64,000 nucleotides of DNA, taken from Jaapia argillacea MUCL 33604 (lineage: Eukaryota; Basidiomycota; Agaricomycetes; Jaapiales; Jaapiaceae). The notes under the pieces were generated by a model. That model had not been told where the DNA came from. It saw only the letters and a list, made by a program, of their open reading frames with translations, and ran no database searches. The stretch is from NCBI GenBank assembly GCA_000697665.1, contig KL197712.1:1305099-1369098 (forward strand), read 5' to 3'. Shown here piece by piece: positions 33,361-44,200 of this stretch. The position numbers and the translations under genes were made by a program. The stretch's first letter is position 1, and each line of letters opens with the position of its first letter.

Positions 33361-34465
33361 TTGCGATGGTATTCGCTTCAAATTTTTTGTCCTTGTAATA
33401 ACAGAGCTGATACACCTCTTTGTACCCCGTGCTCGTCCATCCCTTTTGCTGGTACTTCAACGCTCCTTGCCGATTGAAGGTCCCATCCATTACGACGCCC
33501 TCTCTCTGAAGCGTACCCAGCACCAAAATCCGTTGCGTATTCTCGACTGTCTGGCTAATGTCGTCATGACCTTCAGTCCGTAGCACATAATGCAGGCTGC
33601 ACTGGGTGCAACAACCGATCGTAGGCCGTCCGAAAACCCCCCGAACCTCGAGAATCCCACTTCACAGGAATCTTTGCCTTCTCCACCCCTTTGGTACTAT
33701 TCAACTCCATGCCCATTCACATCCCCAGAATATCCGATACTTACGCATTTCCGACTCCTGTCATTTGTTCCTACATACCCTCCTCCACTACACAACTCAT
33801 TCAAAACGCCTGTCATATTCAGCCCCACCATCAACCCATTCCCAATACCCAATCAACTTAACCGCGCGTCCTCAGCCTTACTCCCTGAAATACCCTAGGT
33901 GGCCATCCCACTTTCGGATGACGACGAGGAAACAAGTTTCTCCCTCTCATCGACGAGAACCTGACCAGCACCCACCAATCTCCCACCTTCCGCGAAGCTG
34001 CGTCCCATATCCCGATTATCAATACCCTCGCCCCACATTCGTCCACTTTTGATCACACAGGCGAAACCTTGACGGGGTTTCACAAAGTCAGGAGCCTTTC
34101 CTTCGGGCATTGGATAGACTACAATTCCCCTTGGAACTGCACCCGCGATTATAACAATCAGTTCCCTACTCATCCACGTCGCAGAGGTTCGACAGAGGCC
34201 AAGCAGGCCAAGTCAAGGCATACATTGTGGATTGCGACCGGGTGACATGGTAGTGGTAGGCCAACACAGAGAGGAGAGGCACCTACAAGGATTGTACGTA
34301 GACACTTGGGGAAATTCGCAAGTTTCCTCCGAGGAGGGTGCACACATCAGTACCGAGTACAAAAGGGAAAGCGAACATGGGGTAAGATACAACGATGTAC
34401 GAAGCTCCAAAAAAAAAGTTCTGTTGTTACAATGCGTAGAACCGATCTGAGTGGGGGCCTTCGTT
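33361..34465. other. Spacer between TPR-12 and TPR-13
   Basis: The first 240 bases repeat the intergenic block also present at 25100-25330. The rest holds only the doubtful open frame at 33895-34173. Confidence 0.45.
33895..34173 (-). CDS. Doubtful small open frame of 92 codons
   Basis: It starts at an ATG (MSRELIVIIAGAVPRGIVV) and ends in a Ser run. The composition is protein-like but I recognise no family, and a plus-strand frame of 148 codons overlaps it. I list it only because the stretch is otherwise empty. It may be part of a spliced gene or chance. Confidence 0.15.
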   Translation of the reverse strand: MSRELIVIIAGAVPRGIVVYPMPEGKAPDFVKPRQGFACVIKSGRMWGEGIDNRDMGRSFAEGGRLVGAGQVLVDEREKLVSSSSSESGMAT

Positions 34466-35482
34466 TCAAACCGTCGAACCAATGGCAAGTGCTTCCGAGT
34501 TGATAGCAAGTGCACACCGCTCATACTTCGCCGCCTCTTCCAAATCTTCCGGCTGGGCGGTTTGTGTATACCGTCTCCTGAGGGCACCGGTGAGGTCACT
34601 CAGACGTAGCGTATGACCGCGATGACCGTACGGTTTATTCTGAAGAGCTTCACGATACAGAGCGATCGATTCCTCCAGATCACCCTCGCCACCTCGTATT
34701 TCGAGTCCATGAGCGACAGTGGCAAGAGATGAAGCACGACGAGGATGACCTTCGTGACGTAAATAAAGAGCATGTCTCGCAAGTCTGATCGACTTTTCCA
34801 GATCGTTCGTATCCTTTAACTTGTCGTATCGGGATTGGAGGAAGGTGGCTAGGTTGTCGATTGATGTGGTGCGACCAAAGTCGGTAGTGGTTGTGGGGAG
34901 ACGGATTCCCAATCGTACTTGATAGACTCCTCCAAGTCTTCTTGTCGTCCTGTTTCCTGATATAATTCATGGAGTGCGACGGCGAGGTTATCGAGTATTG
35001 GCACATGATAACTGTTCCCAAAAGGACAGAGACCTAGAGTGTCTCTACCACATTTGATGGCCTCTTCCAGATCACGTAGGGTGTAAAACTGGCGTTAGGA
35101 CGATGAGAGTGTAGCAGAGCCCGCAAAGAGCTTTGAGGTGCGCGGGATGACCCTTTGGGCAGAGAGCTAGTGCCTGGCGATTGAGGAGGATGGCCTCTCG
35201 TAAGTCATCGACTCCGCCGTACAGCTCGTATCGTGCCCGAAGGAAAATCACGAGATTCAGGAGGGAATGAGGACGCTTGGGGTTACCGATGGGTCGGAGG
35301 GCAAGGGCTTTTCGGGTACACTTTGTCCCTCTCTCCAAGGCCTCCTTGCTTCCTGACATCTCGAAGAGCTTGTAAGAATACTAAGCTGTGCTGGCGAATC
35401 CAAAAGCGAGAAGGGAGGGACAGAATCTGGCGAGTGAGAATTTTCGGTGGGTAGTGGACGAGATGAAGTTGGTCTTATCCAT
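34466..35482 (-). pseudogene. TPR-only locus 13, decayed minus-strand copy
   Basis: From ATG 35482 the frame reads a family start (MDKTNFISSTTHRKFSLARF, then CPSLLAFGF) but meets a TAG after about 33 codons. The first repeats resume in another frame at 35072-35359 (ERGTKCTRKALALRPIGNPKR), the third and fourth are broken near 34910-35070, and the last units (SIRLARHALYLRHEGHPRR and on) are clean to the stop at 34466. It is at least three lesions away from a working gene. Confidence 0.85.
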
Positions 35483-36735
35483 ATTGATGTCCTAGCTAGT
35501 CACAGCGGTGAGTTTCTTGTCCTTCAGCTGATTGAAGGCGGGACTCACTGACGTCGTAATGGGTTGAGTAGAGTATTCAGGTCTCAACGTCCGGTTCTGA
35601 TGATGATTCCCGGTACCTTGGTAGCGGGTTTTACACTGAGGTCCCTACGCAACTTTTCTATCATTCCTGCGATCCAATTCATTCGGTTTAGGGTGGGTGT
35701 CTGAGTTTCGGCCTTTTCCTTCTGTCTTGGTCGCTCTCGTCCACCCATGTTCTTCAAGTTACATCCCTTCGGCCTTGACTATCTTCTCCACTATGGCGCT
35801 GCTTTCTCTGTAACCGTAACGTTTTCTATGACTGTTTTCTCGCATCCCGTTACTTGTGCACTCCTGGGCCTGGTTGTCTCGTGTCGTCTGTCCATGGAGG
35901 CTTGTGTCATCCCATACCTTTGAGCGACTCCCAGCACTACTTCAAGATTCTCGCGTCCCAAATCATGTCTCAAAGACAATAGCCACGACTTCTCACTGCG
36001 ATCCCTCTGATTATTGTATTCACCTCATGTATTTAGTCTCGTCACCAGACTCTCTGCTCAGGAGGGAGAGCAGAAAGACGGGGAGAATTACACGCAATTC
36101 CCCTGCGACGAGTTTTCCTGCCCCTCGAGTTTTCCCGTCTGATTTGCCCTCGGAATCAGCAAGGACTGGTCACGAGTCTATCATGTATTCGTTCAACTTA
36201 ATACTTAGACTATGCTACGTTGTCTGGTAATAAATTTGATAAATCTACTGGCTGTCAATAGTTTGCGGCGATTCATCTGTGCCTCTAAGTGTCGTTGATG
36301 GAAGGGTAGCGGGCTGTGCCGCGCATGCGGCCTTGGGCCTTATTGCAGTATCGATCAAACTTACATATACGTATACAGTATCTTGCACCTTTTCGACGTG
36401 GTTATAGCCCACCGCGACACCACAACAAATACAAAACCTCTATTTATTTCACTCTGCTAGCTATACTATAGGTGGGGTTGTTATCTCAGTCGCTGATCTA
36501 TGAGATAATAAAGAGTCCCGGATACCGGATAGCTTCGGAGACTGCAATGCCAGCACAAACGACTCATATGGACTCATACACTGCACGGGAGCTTACCACG
36601 GGATATATGCACAGCTCTTCGATTGCAGTGAAATCAATCGTCCACCCACCCACACGACGTCGGTAAGTCTGCTCTCTGCCTGCCTTTGGTTGAAACTCAC
36701 CGCTGCTGCAGCATCGTTCCAACTAATCCACCGAA
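35483..36735. other. Spacer between TPR-13 and TPR-14 (divergent promoters)
   Basis: Left part: 5' flank of TPR-13, with the shared GACTCACTGACGTCGT splice-donor-like sequence. Right part: TPR-14 promoter with its inverted-repeat block and a UTR intron at 36663-36711. The middle (about 35650-36400) shows nothing I can support. Confidence 0.45.
36620..36640 (+). promoter_or_regulatory. Shared promoter block with inverted repeat (TPR-14 copy)
   Basis: CGATTG, nine bases, CAATCG, after GATATATGCACAGCTCTT. It ends 96 bases before the ATG. Confidence 0.5.
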
Positions 36736-37749
36736 ATGACCAAAGAAGCCATGGATGAAAAAGCCAACGTCATCGCGCCCACCACCCAAAAATCCCTCCT
36801 CGCCCGACTCTGCCCCTCCCTTCTCGCTCGCGCATACACCGATTTCGCTTGCTATCACTACAATCGCTTCAGACGCAAAGGAGATAAGAACGATCTGGAG
36901 AGAGGGATAGAGTATGATCGCAAAGCACTCTCATTTCGACCTATAGGTCACTCCCATCGCTACGACTCCCTCCTGAACTTGGCCCTTCTCGTTCGAGCGC
37001 GGTTTGAGCGATGGAGTGTAGTAGACGATTTGCGAGAGGTCATACTCCTTAATCGAGAAGCACTCGCTCTATGTCCGAAGGGTCATCCATCCCACGCCAG
37101 AGCTCTCAACGGCCTCTCCTACTCCATCTTCATGTCGTACCGTCACTCCGGTACGATGCACGATCTGGAGGAAACGATCAGACACGCCAAAGATGCTCTC
37201 GCTCTCAGTCCTGTGGGAAGCCGACATCGGATATCCTCCCTCGACAACCTTGCGGTTTCACTATCGTGGCTATACCTGAAAACTAACCAGCAAGATGACT
37301 TGGAAAATTCCATCAAATACACTCGGGAATTAATCTCACTCCGGAAAACTAACCTCGGTCCACACTATACCAACCTCGCCATATACCTTGAACTCCGCCA
37401 TCGCTACTCCAATGACGCTAACGACCTAGAGGAGTCTATCAAGCTCGCGAAATCGGGGGTTTCGCTCCTCCCCATTGGCAGTACCCGCCGCGCTTTAGCT
37501 CTCACCGCTCTAGCTATCGGACTCGAATCACGAGGTGGCGAGGATGATCTCGAGGAATCGATCGCCCTGTATCGTGAAGCTCTTCAGCTGTGCCCGTATG
37601 GGAATATCGATCATACACTATGTCTGAGCACACTCGCTGGTGCGCTCAGAAGGAGATACGCACGAACCGCCCAGCCGGAAGATTTGGAGGAGGCAGAGAA
37701 GTTTGAGAGACATTCGATTGCTATCAAAGCTTTTGGTTCGACTGGTTGA
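36736..37749 (+). CDS. TPR-only protein, locus 14
   Basis: An intact 337-residue frame, start MTKEAMDEKANVIAPTTQKS. It has the motif ARLCPSLLARAY and six TPR units: 45 residues each, the fourth 43 and the fifth 41. The closing helix is DLEEAEKFERHSIAIKAFG. It is the best preserved plus-strand copy and a good reference for judging lesions in loci 7, 9, 11 and 13. The promoter block and leader intron are present. Confidence 0.87.
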   Translation: MTKEAMDEKANVIAPTTQKSLLARLCPSLLARAYTDFACYHYNRFRRKGDKNDLERGIEYDRKALSFRPIGHSHRYDSLLNLALLVRARFERWSVVDDLREVILLNREALALCPKGHPSHARALNGLSYSIFMSYRHSGTMHDLEETIRHAKDALALSPVGSRHRISSLDNLAVSLSWLYLKTNQQDDLENSIKYTRELISLRKTNLGPHYTNLAIYLELRHRYSNDANDLEESIKLAKSGVSLLPIGSTRRALALTALAIGLESRGGEDDLEESIALYREALQLCPYGNIDHTLCLSTLAGALRRRYARTAQPEDLEEAEKFERHSIAIKAFGSTG

Positions 37750-39192
37750 ACTAAATGGATTGCGACGGTATTCGCTTGAGATGGATTTGTATATCTTGTA
37801 ACAACAGAGCTAACACCTCCCGTTATACCCGGTTCCTCATGCTGTGTGTACTACTCGTGTACTTGATATGCTCCTGCAAACTTCTCGATTGTCCCTTTCC
37901 CTTCTGGTTGGTATGTTCACCTACGTGGTTGTTTTAGTTGGTTGTTTACATATGTAACCTTTACGGTGTACAAATTGTCAAATATTCTTAACCCCGACTA
38001 TTACGACGTTAATTAACTCCACCAATGCCCCTGCCCCTGGAACTAAAACCTGAAGATACGTTTGTCTCCCCGCACCAGGTCATTCACGCACACTCGATCT
38101 CGCTCTCCTAAATCCCATTCACTCTTGTGGTCTGTGGGCAACCTGATCGTTCCCAAGATCGACCTACTAATAGTGAAAGATTTTCCGTCTTCGTTCATTA
38201 ACTATTGCCGACGGTACATGGCTGAAATCCCTCAAATGTCGATCGGGGTTTTCTTTCCAAACATAAACTGCAAGTCTTCAGCGGAGAATGGAACATAGAG
38301 GGACAGAATTAGATGTCTGGTAATGATGACAATGTGCGACTTCAAGTTGTCATCTTTGTTTTCCCTATCGCCATTTTCCACTCCTGAGTCGAATGCGAGG
38401 TTACCTCCAAGGTTCGCTCAATTCACTTCACTTAAGACCGTCGCTCGCTGAATCCTTGTAAAACCTAGATTCGAGCGAAGGAAATGAAACATGGGTCGTG
38501 AACAACAATATCAACCTTTCTTTGAGTGCTTCCCAATAAGAACCCAGTGCTCCGAATTCCTGAGTACCTTACTCTCCGATGGAACCCAGATTAGCAGACA
38601 GGCACGCCCCACTCAAGTATATTGCATGGGCGCTACTTTCGCTGTTGGCCCAGCATCACACTCACTCCTCAGCTCGCTTGCACGTCAGTAGCATACACGC
38701 AGTCATCCATGTTATTCAAATGCCCCTGATCGACAAGCAAGGGATCTAGCCATACATCTCATACTTTCCCTCGACACACCTCCGCCAACATATAGCTGAA
38801 ATCGCTCATCTACCTCGCATGCTCTCCCCCTCGCAAACTAAGCGGAAGCCAGGACATAAATAGAAGCACTCGGTTCCGGTGCCTGGCATGTCTGGGCATG
38901 CTGTGCTACGAATACCTCTAACCCTCGACTTGGGCTCGCCGTCACGAAAATATAGATGGTGTGGTAGAGGAGATATGTGAATGGGGAGAATGATCGCCGT
39001 GACAGCTTGGAAGAGCGTCTCACAGCCCGGCCTTATAATCGGCGGGGTTTTCACTTGGGATCGGCAATACTTCGTTGTACTCCATTGTATGTCTTCTTAC
39101 TTGGGCCTCTGTGTCTGTTCGTTGACTAACAATCTCCATAGGTCGTGACCCTTGTCAAATCTTTGTCTTTGGGCCCGTAAACAAATCATAGA
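37750..39192. other. Spacer before TPR-15
   Basis: I see no supportable gene in 1.4 kb. Its end holds a textbook 5'-UTR intron of TPR-15, about 39087-39141 (GTATGT donor, TGACTAAC branch site, CCATAG acceptor). Confidence 0.45.
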
Positions 39193-40623
39193 ATGGGTGC
39201 TATGGCTACAGACATTTCATCCCCCAACAAACCGACAACGTCATTCCTCTCTAAACTCTGTCCTTCCACCGTCGCCTCGGCATATGACACCCGTGCTCGA
39301 GATCTCTCCGTATACTTTTGGAGGTCAGGCAAGGTCAAGGAAATCGACCAAGCAGTGGAGTACGCGCGGAAAGCATTAGCCTTACGTCCCGTCGGCCATC
39401 CGCAACGTGGACCTTCGCTTTATCATCTGGCAGACCATCTCCTCGCGAGGGCCATTCATTTCAGAGGAATGAATGATTTGGAGGAATCAATCTCTCACAG
39501 TCGGGAGGCCATTGACCTCTGTCTTGTCGGTCATTCCAAGCGTTTGAACGCTCTCGCCATACACGTCGACGCCCTCATATTTTCATACACAACTTCTAGG
39601 AACGTTGGTGTGTTAGAGAAAGCTGTGGAATTCGCCAAGGAGACTATCGTCGATTTCCGTCCTGGCCGACCATCCCATATCAAATGGCTTGATCGTCGCT
39701 GTCATGCGTTTATCCTACGTTATGAACAATCGGGCGAAGACCGTGATTGGGAGGAATGTACCAAATACCTTCGTCAGACCCTCACGCTCTGTCCTGTCGC
39801 TCATGTCGACCGTCCTTCCTTCCTCGACACTAACGCCAACACTTTACTCGATCGATATAATCTCGTCGGCTCGTTCAATCTCCTAGAAGAGGCCTTGAAA
39901 TACGCACGAGAAGCTCTCGACTTTCGTCCCCCCTGGAGTCCTTCTCGTTCAACATCCCTCAAAACCATCTCCAACGTATTACTTGTGCGTTATGACCGGT
40001 TGGGCGAGACGAGTGATTTGGAGGAAGCGATTGGTCATGATCGGGAGGGGTTGAGGTTATGTGACGTCGATCACCTTTCTCGACACCACTTCCTCAGTAA
40101 CATCGCCAGATGTTTGAAGAACCGTTACGAAAGCGCAGGAAATGGCGAGGATTTGGAGAAAGCTATCAGATATGCGCGGGAAGCTGTTGGGTTTCGTCCT
40201 CCTGGTTCTCATTGTCGTGAAGTCGCACTCAACGCGCTTGCCATCGCCCTGCACACACGATACACACACTTTGGATCAGAAGACGATCTCGAGGAAGCTA
40301 TTAATCATAGCGGGGAGGCTCTCGATCTTTGCCCGGATGGCCACGCTCGTCGAGCCGACATCCTCGAATCCTTGGCTGTTCAACTTCAGTCCCGTTTCAA
40401 ACGCTTGGGCTGTCTGGACGACTTGGAGGAGTCTATTTCTTGTTGTCGGGAGGTGTTGCTTCTTCGTCCGGTTACTCACCCTCAGAGGACGGTGTATCTG
40501 GATATCTGCATTCAAGGACTGCAAATGCGCTATGAGAGATTGGGTCAGCGTGGCGATTTGGAAGAGGCTGAAAAGTTGCGCAGAGACGTTGTTGCTGTTC
40601 CTTCTGGTCCTTGCCATAGTTAA
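39193..40623 (+). CDS. TPR-only protein, locus 15 (longer, divergent member)
   Basis: An intact 476-residue frame from MGAMATDISSPNKPTTSFLS. The N-terminal motif survives as SKLCPSTVASAY. Nine 45-residue units follow instead of six, starting at IDQAVEYARKALALRPVGHP. The end is a closing helix (DLEEAEKLRRDVVAV) and a short tail. None of its repeats shows the 41-residue shortening typical of the others. It is therefore not a recent copy but a separate branch of the same family, and it lies at the right end of the array. No membrane segment or enzyme domain. Confidence 0.87.
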   Translation: MGAMATDISSPNKPTTSFLSKLCPSTVASAYDTRARDLSVYFWRSGKVKEIDQAVEYARKALALRPVGHPQRGPSLYHLADHLLARAIHFRGMNDLEESISHSREAIDLCLVGHSKRLNALAIHVDALIFSYTTSRNVGVLEKAVEFAKETIVDFRPGRPSHIKWLDRRCHAFILRYEQSGEDRDWEECTKYLRQTLTLCPVAHVDRPSFLDTNANTLLDRYNLVGSFNLLEEALKYAREALDFRPPWSPSRSTSLKTISNVLLVRYDRLGETSDLEEAIGHDREGLRLCDVDHLSRHHFLSNIARCLKNRYESAGNGEDLEKAIRYAREAVGFRPPGSHCREVALNALAIALHTRYTHFGSEDDLEEAINHSGEALDLCPDGHARRADILESLAVQLQSRFKRLGCLDDLEESISCCREVLLLRPVTHPQRTVYLDICIQGLQMRYERLGQRGDLEEAEKLRRDVVAVPSGPCHS

Positions 40624-41263
40624 GAAAAAGTTCTCCTTCCTAGACAAATGTAATTGGGTCAATCGTAATGCATTCCAAATGGTATACGAGCGCGAGCTGG
40701 GTTGTCGTGAAGTTGCTGCAACAGCAGCGGATGAAGACTGACTGTCCGATGGAGCCCGTCAAAAGGTTTCGGGGTCCGGGTTCATATCTCCGGGTCCGAG
40801 TGGCTGTCAGATCCAGAACGAGCGGGCGAACTGAACTCAGAGATCATACCATGATTACCACGACTCAATAATATTCTTCCTGGACGTCTCATCTCATGGC
40901 TCGAGCTCCTCGACATACATTGATACAAAATGATTACAAGTTTGAAGTCGCTCTTCCTCAATCTTGCGCGTTACATTGCAATATTATGTAATGGCGATGA
41001 GCCTAACTTGAAGGCAAGATTGTAATCACTGGCCACTAGTACTGGGACTGGCGGACACTAGTGACTAGGTACATCCGCCCTGGACTCAGTTCACTCTACG
41101 CATTGCATTGCATCCTTCGATGAGGCTCGACGCGTCGAGAATACCGCGGGGCGTCACAAAGACGTCCAGCTCTAGCCCAGCTCACGGTATATCTCGCCTT
41201 AACTCCACACATATACATTCGCGTTGCTGTGCCCAACCCACTCCCATTGTACTGCGTCCAACT
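40624..41263. other. Intergenic spacer
   Basis: It holds the 3' flank of TPR-15 and the promoter region of the ZZ/EF-hand gene. No gene seen. Confidence 0.45.
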
Positions 41264-44200
41264 ATGAATAACTCGAAATCCGCTATCGACCTCGGACCAA
41301 ATGTCTCAGATCCATTTTCAATCGACGAGGGCGCCTTCGCCACCGCATACGAAGCTGTGGAGACATTGGCCCATCAGGACTTACTTAAAGTGCCCCTCAT
41401 GAAGATTCAGGATGCCATTCGTCTTGTTAACGAAGCTGTTGACTCTCTCGGAAACCTTCACTCAGCTATTAAGCGTATGCAACGTCTTAGCCCATAATAA
41501 CCCGACTCACAATCTTTATAATTATATTTAGCTGTGAGTTTTGCCATAAAAGCCGCCATCGAGTTGATCACTACGAGCCGAGAGAACGAGAGGAGAATTT
41601 CGACGTTGCGGTTGAAGTAGGCTGAGCTTCTTTGCGTGTTATTCGAGTGAGCTGCTCGTATCTTTGGGCCGACAGTTACTGACGTCTCTGCCCCTTTGCT
41701 CTGCAGGTTCCGCCAGGTGAAGGATGATAATATAGAAATCGATGGCCGAAAGTTTCGCGGAAGAATGGATGGTGGGGTAATATTGTCCTGCTTTAGCGCT
41801 TCCTGTTCACCCATTTCCAGATGTTTGCTTTGGTTTTATTGATGATATAAAGTGGTTTGGTGCCGTAATGGAGACGTACAACAAAGAAAGTCGCTACGGT
41901 GAGGCTCAAGGAAATGGACCTGAATGTATTTGATACGTTGTCTAGCGAGGTTACTCAAGTATTCCGGATGGAAGGTCAGTCGTTCTAGTCCTAAGACTTC
42001 ACTGTCTCATCTTTCTGCAGGAAATAATTGATCAGTGTGAAGAGCGATGTCAGCAGAGGAAGGCGGAAGTCCGAGATGCCCTCTTGTTGCATGGGACTGT
42101 GAGTATTATCCGGCTCCTATCCATTCCCATCAGCAACAACCATGAATCCTCAGGTCACGGGACAGGACAACGAACAAAATCGCCCGAGTTCTCGCGAAGC
42201 TGGACGATACCACCACCAAACTGGACAAATTGCACATAAAGATCGACATGGTTTTGTCTGTATTTGAATCACCATTGCCGCAGGAACGGAAACTGGCAGA
42301 ATTCATTCAAACAAACGGTCGCGAAGCTTGTCTACAAAATGACAATCTTCTAAGCCGTCTCGCAGAGATCGATCATTATACCTACAGTCCGCGGGGGCAT
42401 TATCCTCACACATGCTCGCCTTCACCACTGCCTTCACCCCCGCTCGTTTATTCTAACATCAATTCTCCCCGCTCTTACTGTAGCGCCAGTCCCCCCGTAT
42501 GGGCTGTGCCTGGTGAACCCCCACAGCCCCCACTTACAACGCTTCAAATTCGAAGGCTCTGCACTCCGGTGTCGCAACTTTTGGTCGCAAACATCAGCCA
42601 TTTTGAAAGCAAGATGGATCAGTTGTCAGCTAATCTGCAGAATGCACTGCATCGCGTGGAGTTTCGGTTGTTGAAGGCGATCGACGCGGGTGCCCATGAG
42701 CGTATCATCGATCCTGTAATGATGAAGCGAACACTTTTCCTATTTTAACCTTGGCTAATACCTTTCACTGATAGGTTATTGGTCAGCTCTGGAAGGACAT
42801 GGTCTGTTCTCGGCATCACGTTACGGTTGTATTTCCCCTAACGTTTCTTTAGCATTGGGGTGGCACTGTAGATTTGCTGGCATTTTTCGTCAACCTCATT
42901 GAGTAGGTTGTTTGACGAGCCTTTTTGTCTCTCTTCATGCTAACAATGCCACAGCTACTATGCGGACCTTGCTGAAAACCTCCCTTCCCGAGGCCATCCC
43001 TCCGAGGCTCCCCCGCTGACCCGGGAAGCTTTGAAAGGTATCCAGGCGGATCAGTGGTGTTTCAAGTACATTACTGTCAGCCACTCAACATTCTTGGGCA
43101 ATGGTGGGTGCCTGTAATGCTTGACAAATTCGGATGCTAAGGAAAACCCAGTGTTAGATGAAGAAGGGACATCTTTAGTCAGGATCAGACGACTTAATCA
43201 ACTGATTGCTGCGAAACCGGGTGACTTCACTATGATTGAGTGGATAGCCTATAATTCCTGGGGTAATTGATCTTGTTAGCCGTCTTTTTTCCTGCTGAAT
43301 CGTTGTCATCACGTTAGGCTGGATCGTGGAGTCTGACATCTACAGGGCTCGCATAGACAGCCTACTGGAAAAAGCCCTCTTCGTTAATACTCTTGCTCGA
43401 AATAGCGCGACAGTGACACGATACTTCAAGAAGAGCTGGGATCGAGTTTGGACGCTCCTTGAATCAGCGAGTTGGGTACCTACATTAGGTTCCATTGATG
43501 ACTCCAGGATGGCGCAGCTCGTTCAGAAACGTATGGAGTTTAAAGAATCACATATCCAAGGCATTCTGGAGAGGCTCTCATTCAACATTGACCAGCCAGG
43601 GACTTTCGCCTTACTTGGCGGTGGGATAACGGACTGTGCAGACGTACTCGAGTCGGTTAGTTTTTCGACCAGTCTTATGGATACGGTTGTACTTATCTGA
43701 CGTCGGCTAGTACCTCTGGCCTGCCTTGTATTTGATCATTCTGAGGCATTGCCGCCTCGTCTATTCCTCATCGAAATGCCTCCTCGACGAGCAAGAACTG
43801 GAATGCGGAGCGAAGACACTGAAAACTACCATGTCGACTATTTCCCTCCGAATGCAGAGTTTAGTTGGTCAGTCTTTTCAATGAACTGAAAGTGTTTAAA
43901 GTACCTTTCGTCCTGATCTCCCAACAGAACGTCAGTGTAATAATGCCCGTCCGCCTTGGAGTGCTGACGGCGCGCTTTTCATCAGCTTTGCCAACGGTAT
44001 TGTGAGTCAGAGCCAGTGAGCTCCCTTCCAGCTGCTGAAATATGACATCGTAGTACGGCGGTCTGTGCGGTTTCTATCCGCCTGTAGGTCACAGTCGATC
44101 ACGTTGCCGACGGGGCTTCAAGCGACTACTCCAGCAATTCGATCCCAGTTGGGCTCCGCAATTGGACATGGCGGACATGGGCGGCATATCAGGCGAAGAA

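Noticed and set aside
38806-39054. Minus-strand frames before TPR-15
   Set aside because: Two overlapping frames with similar length and no recognisable protein features; probably chance.
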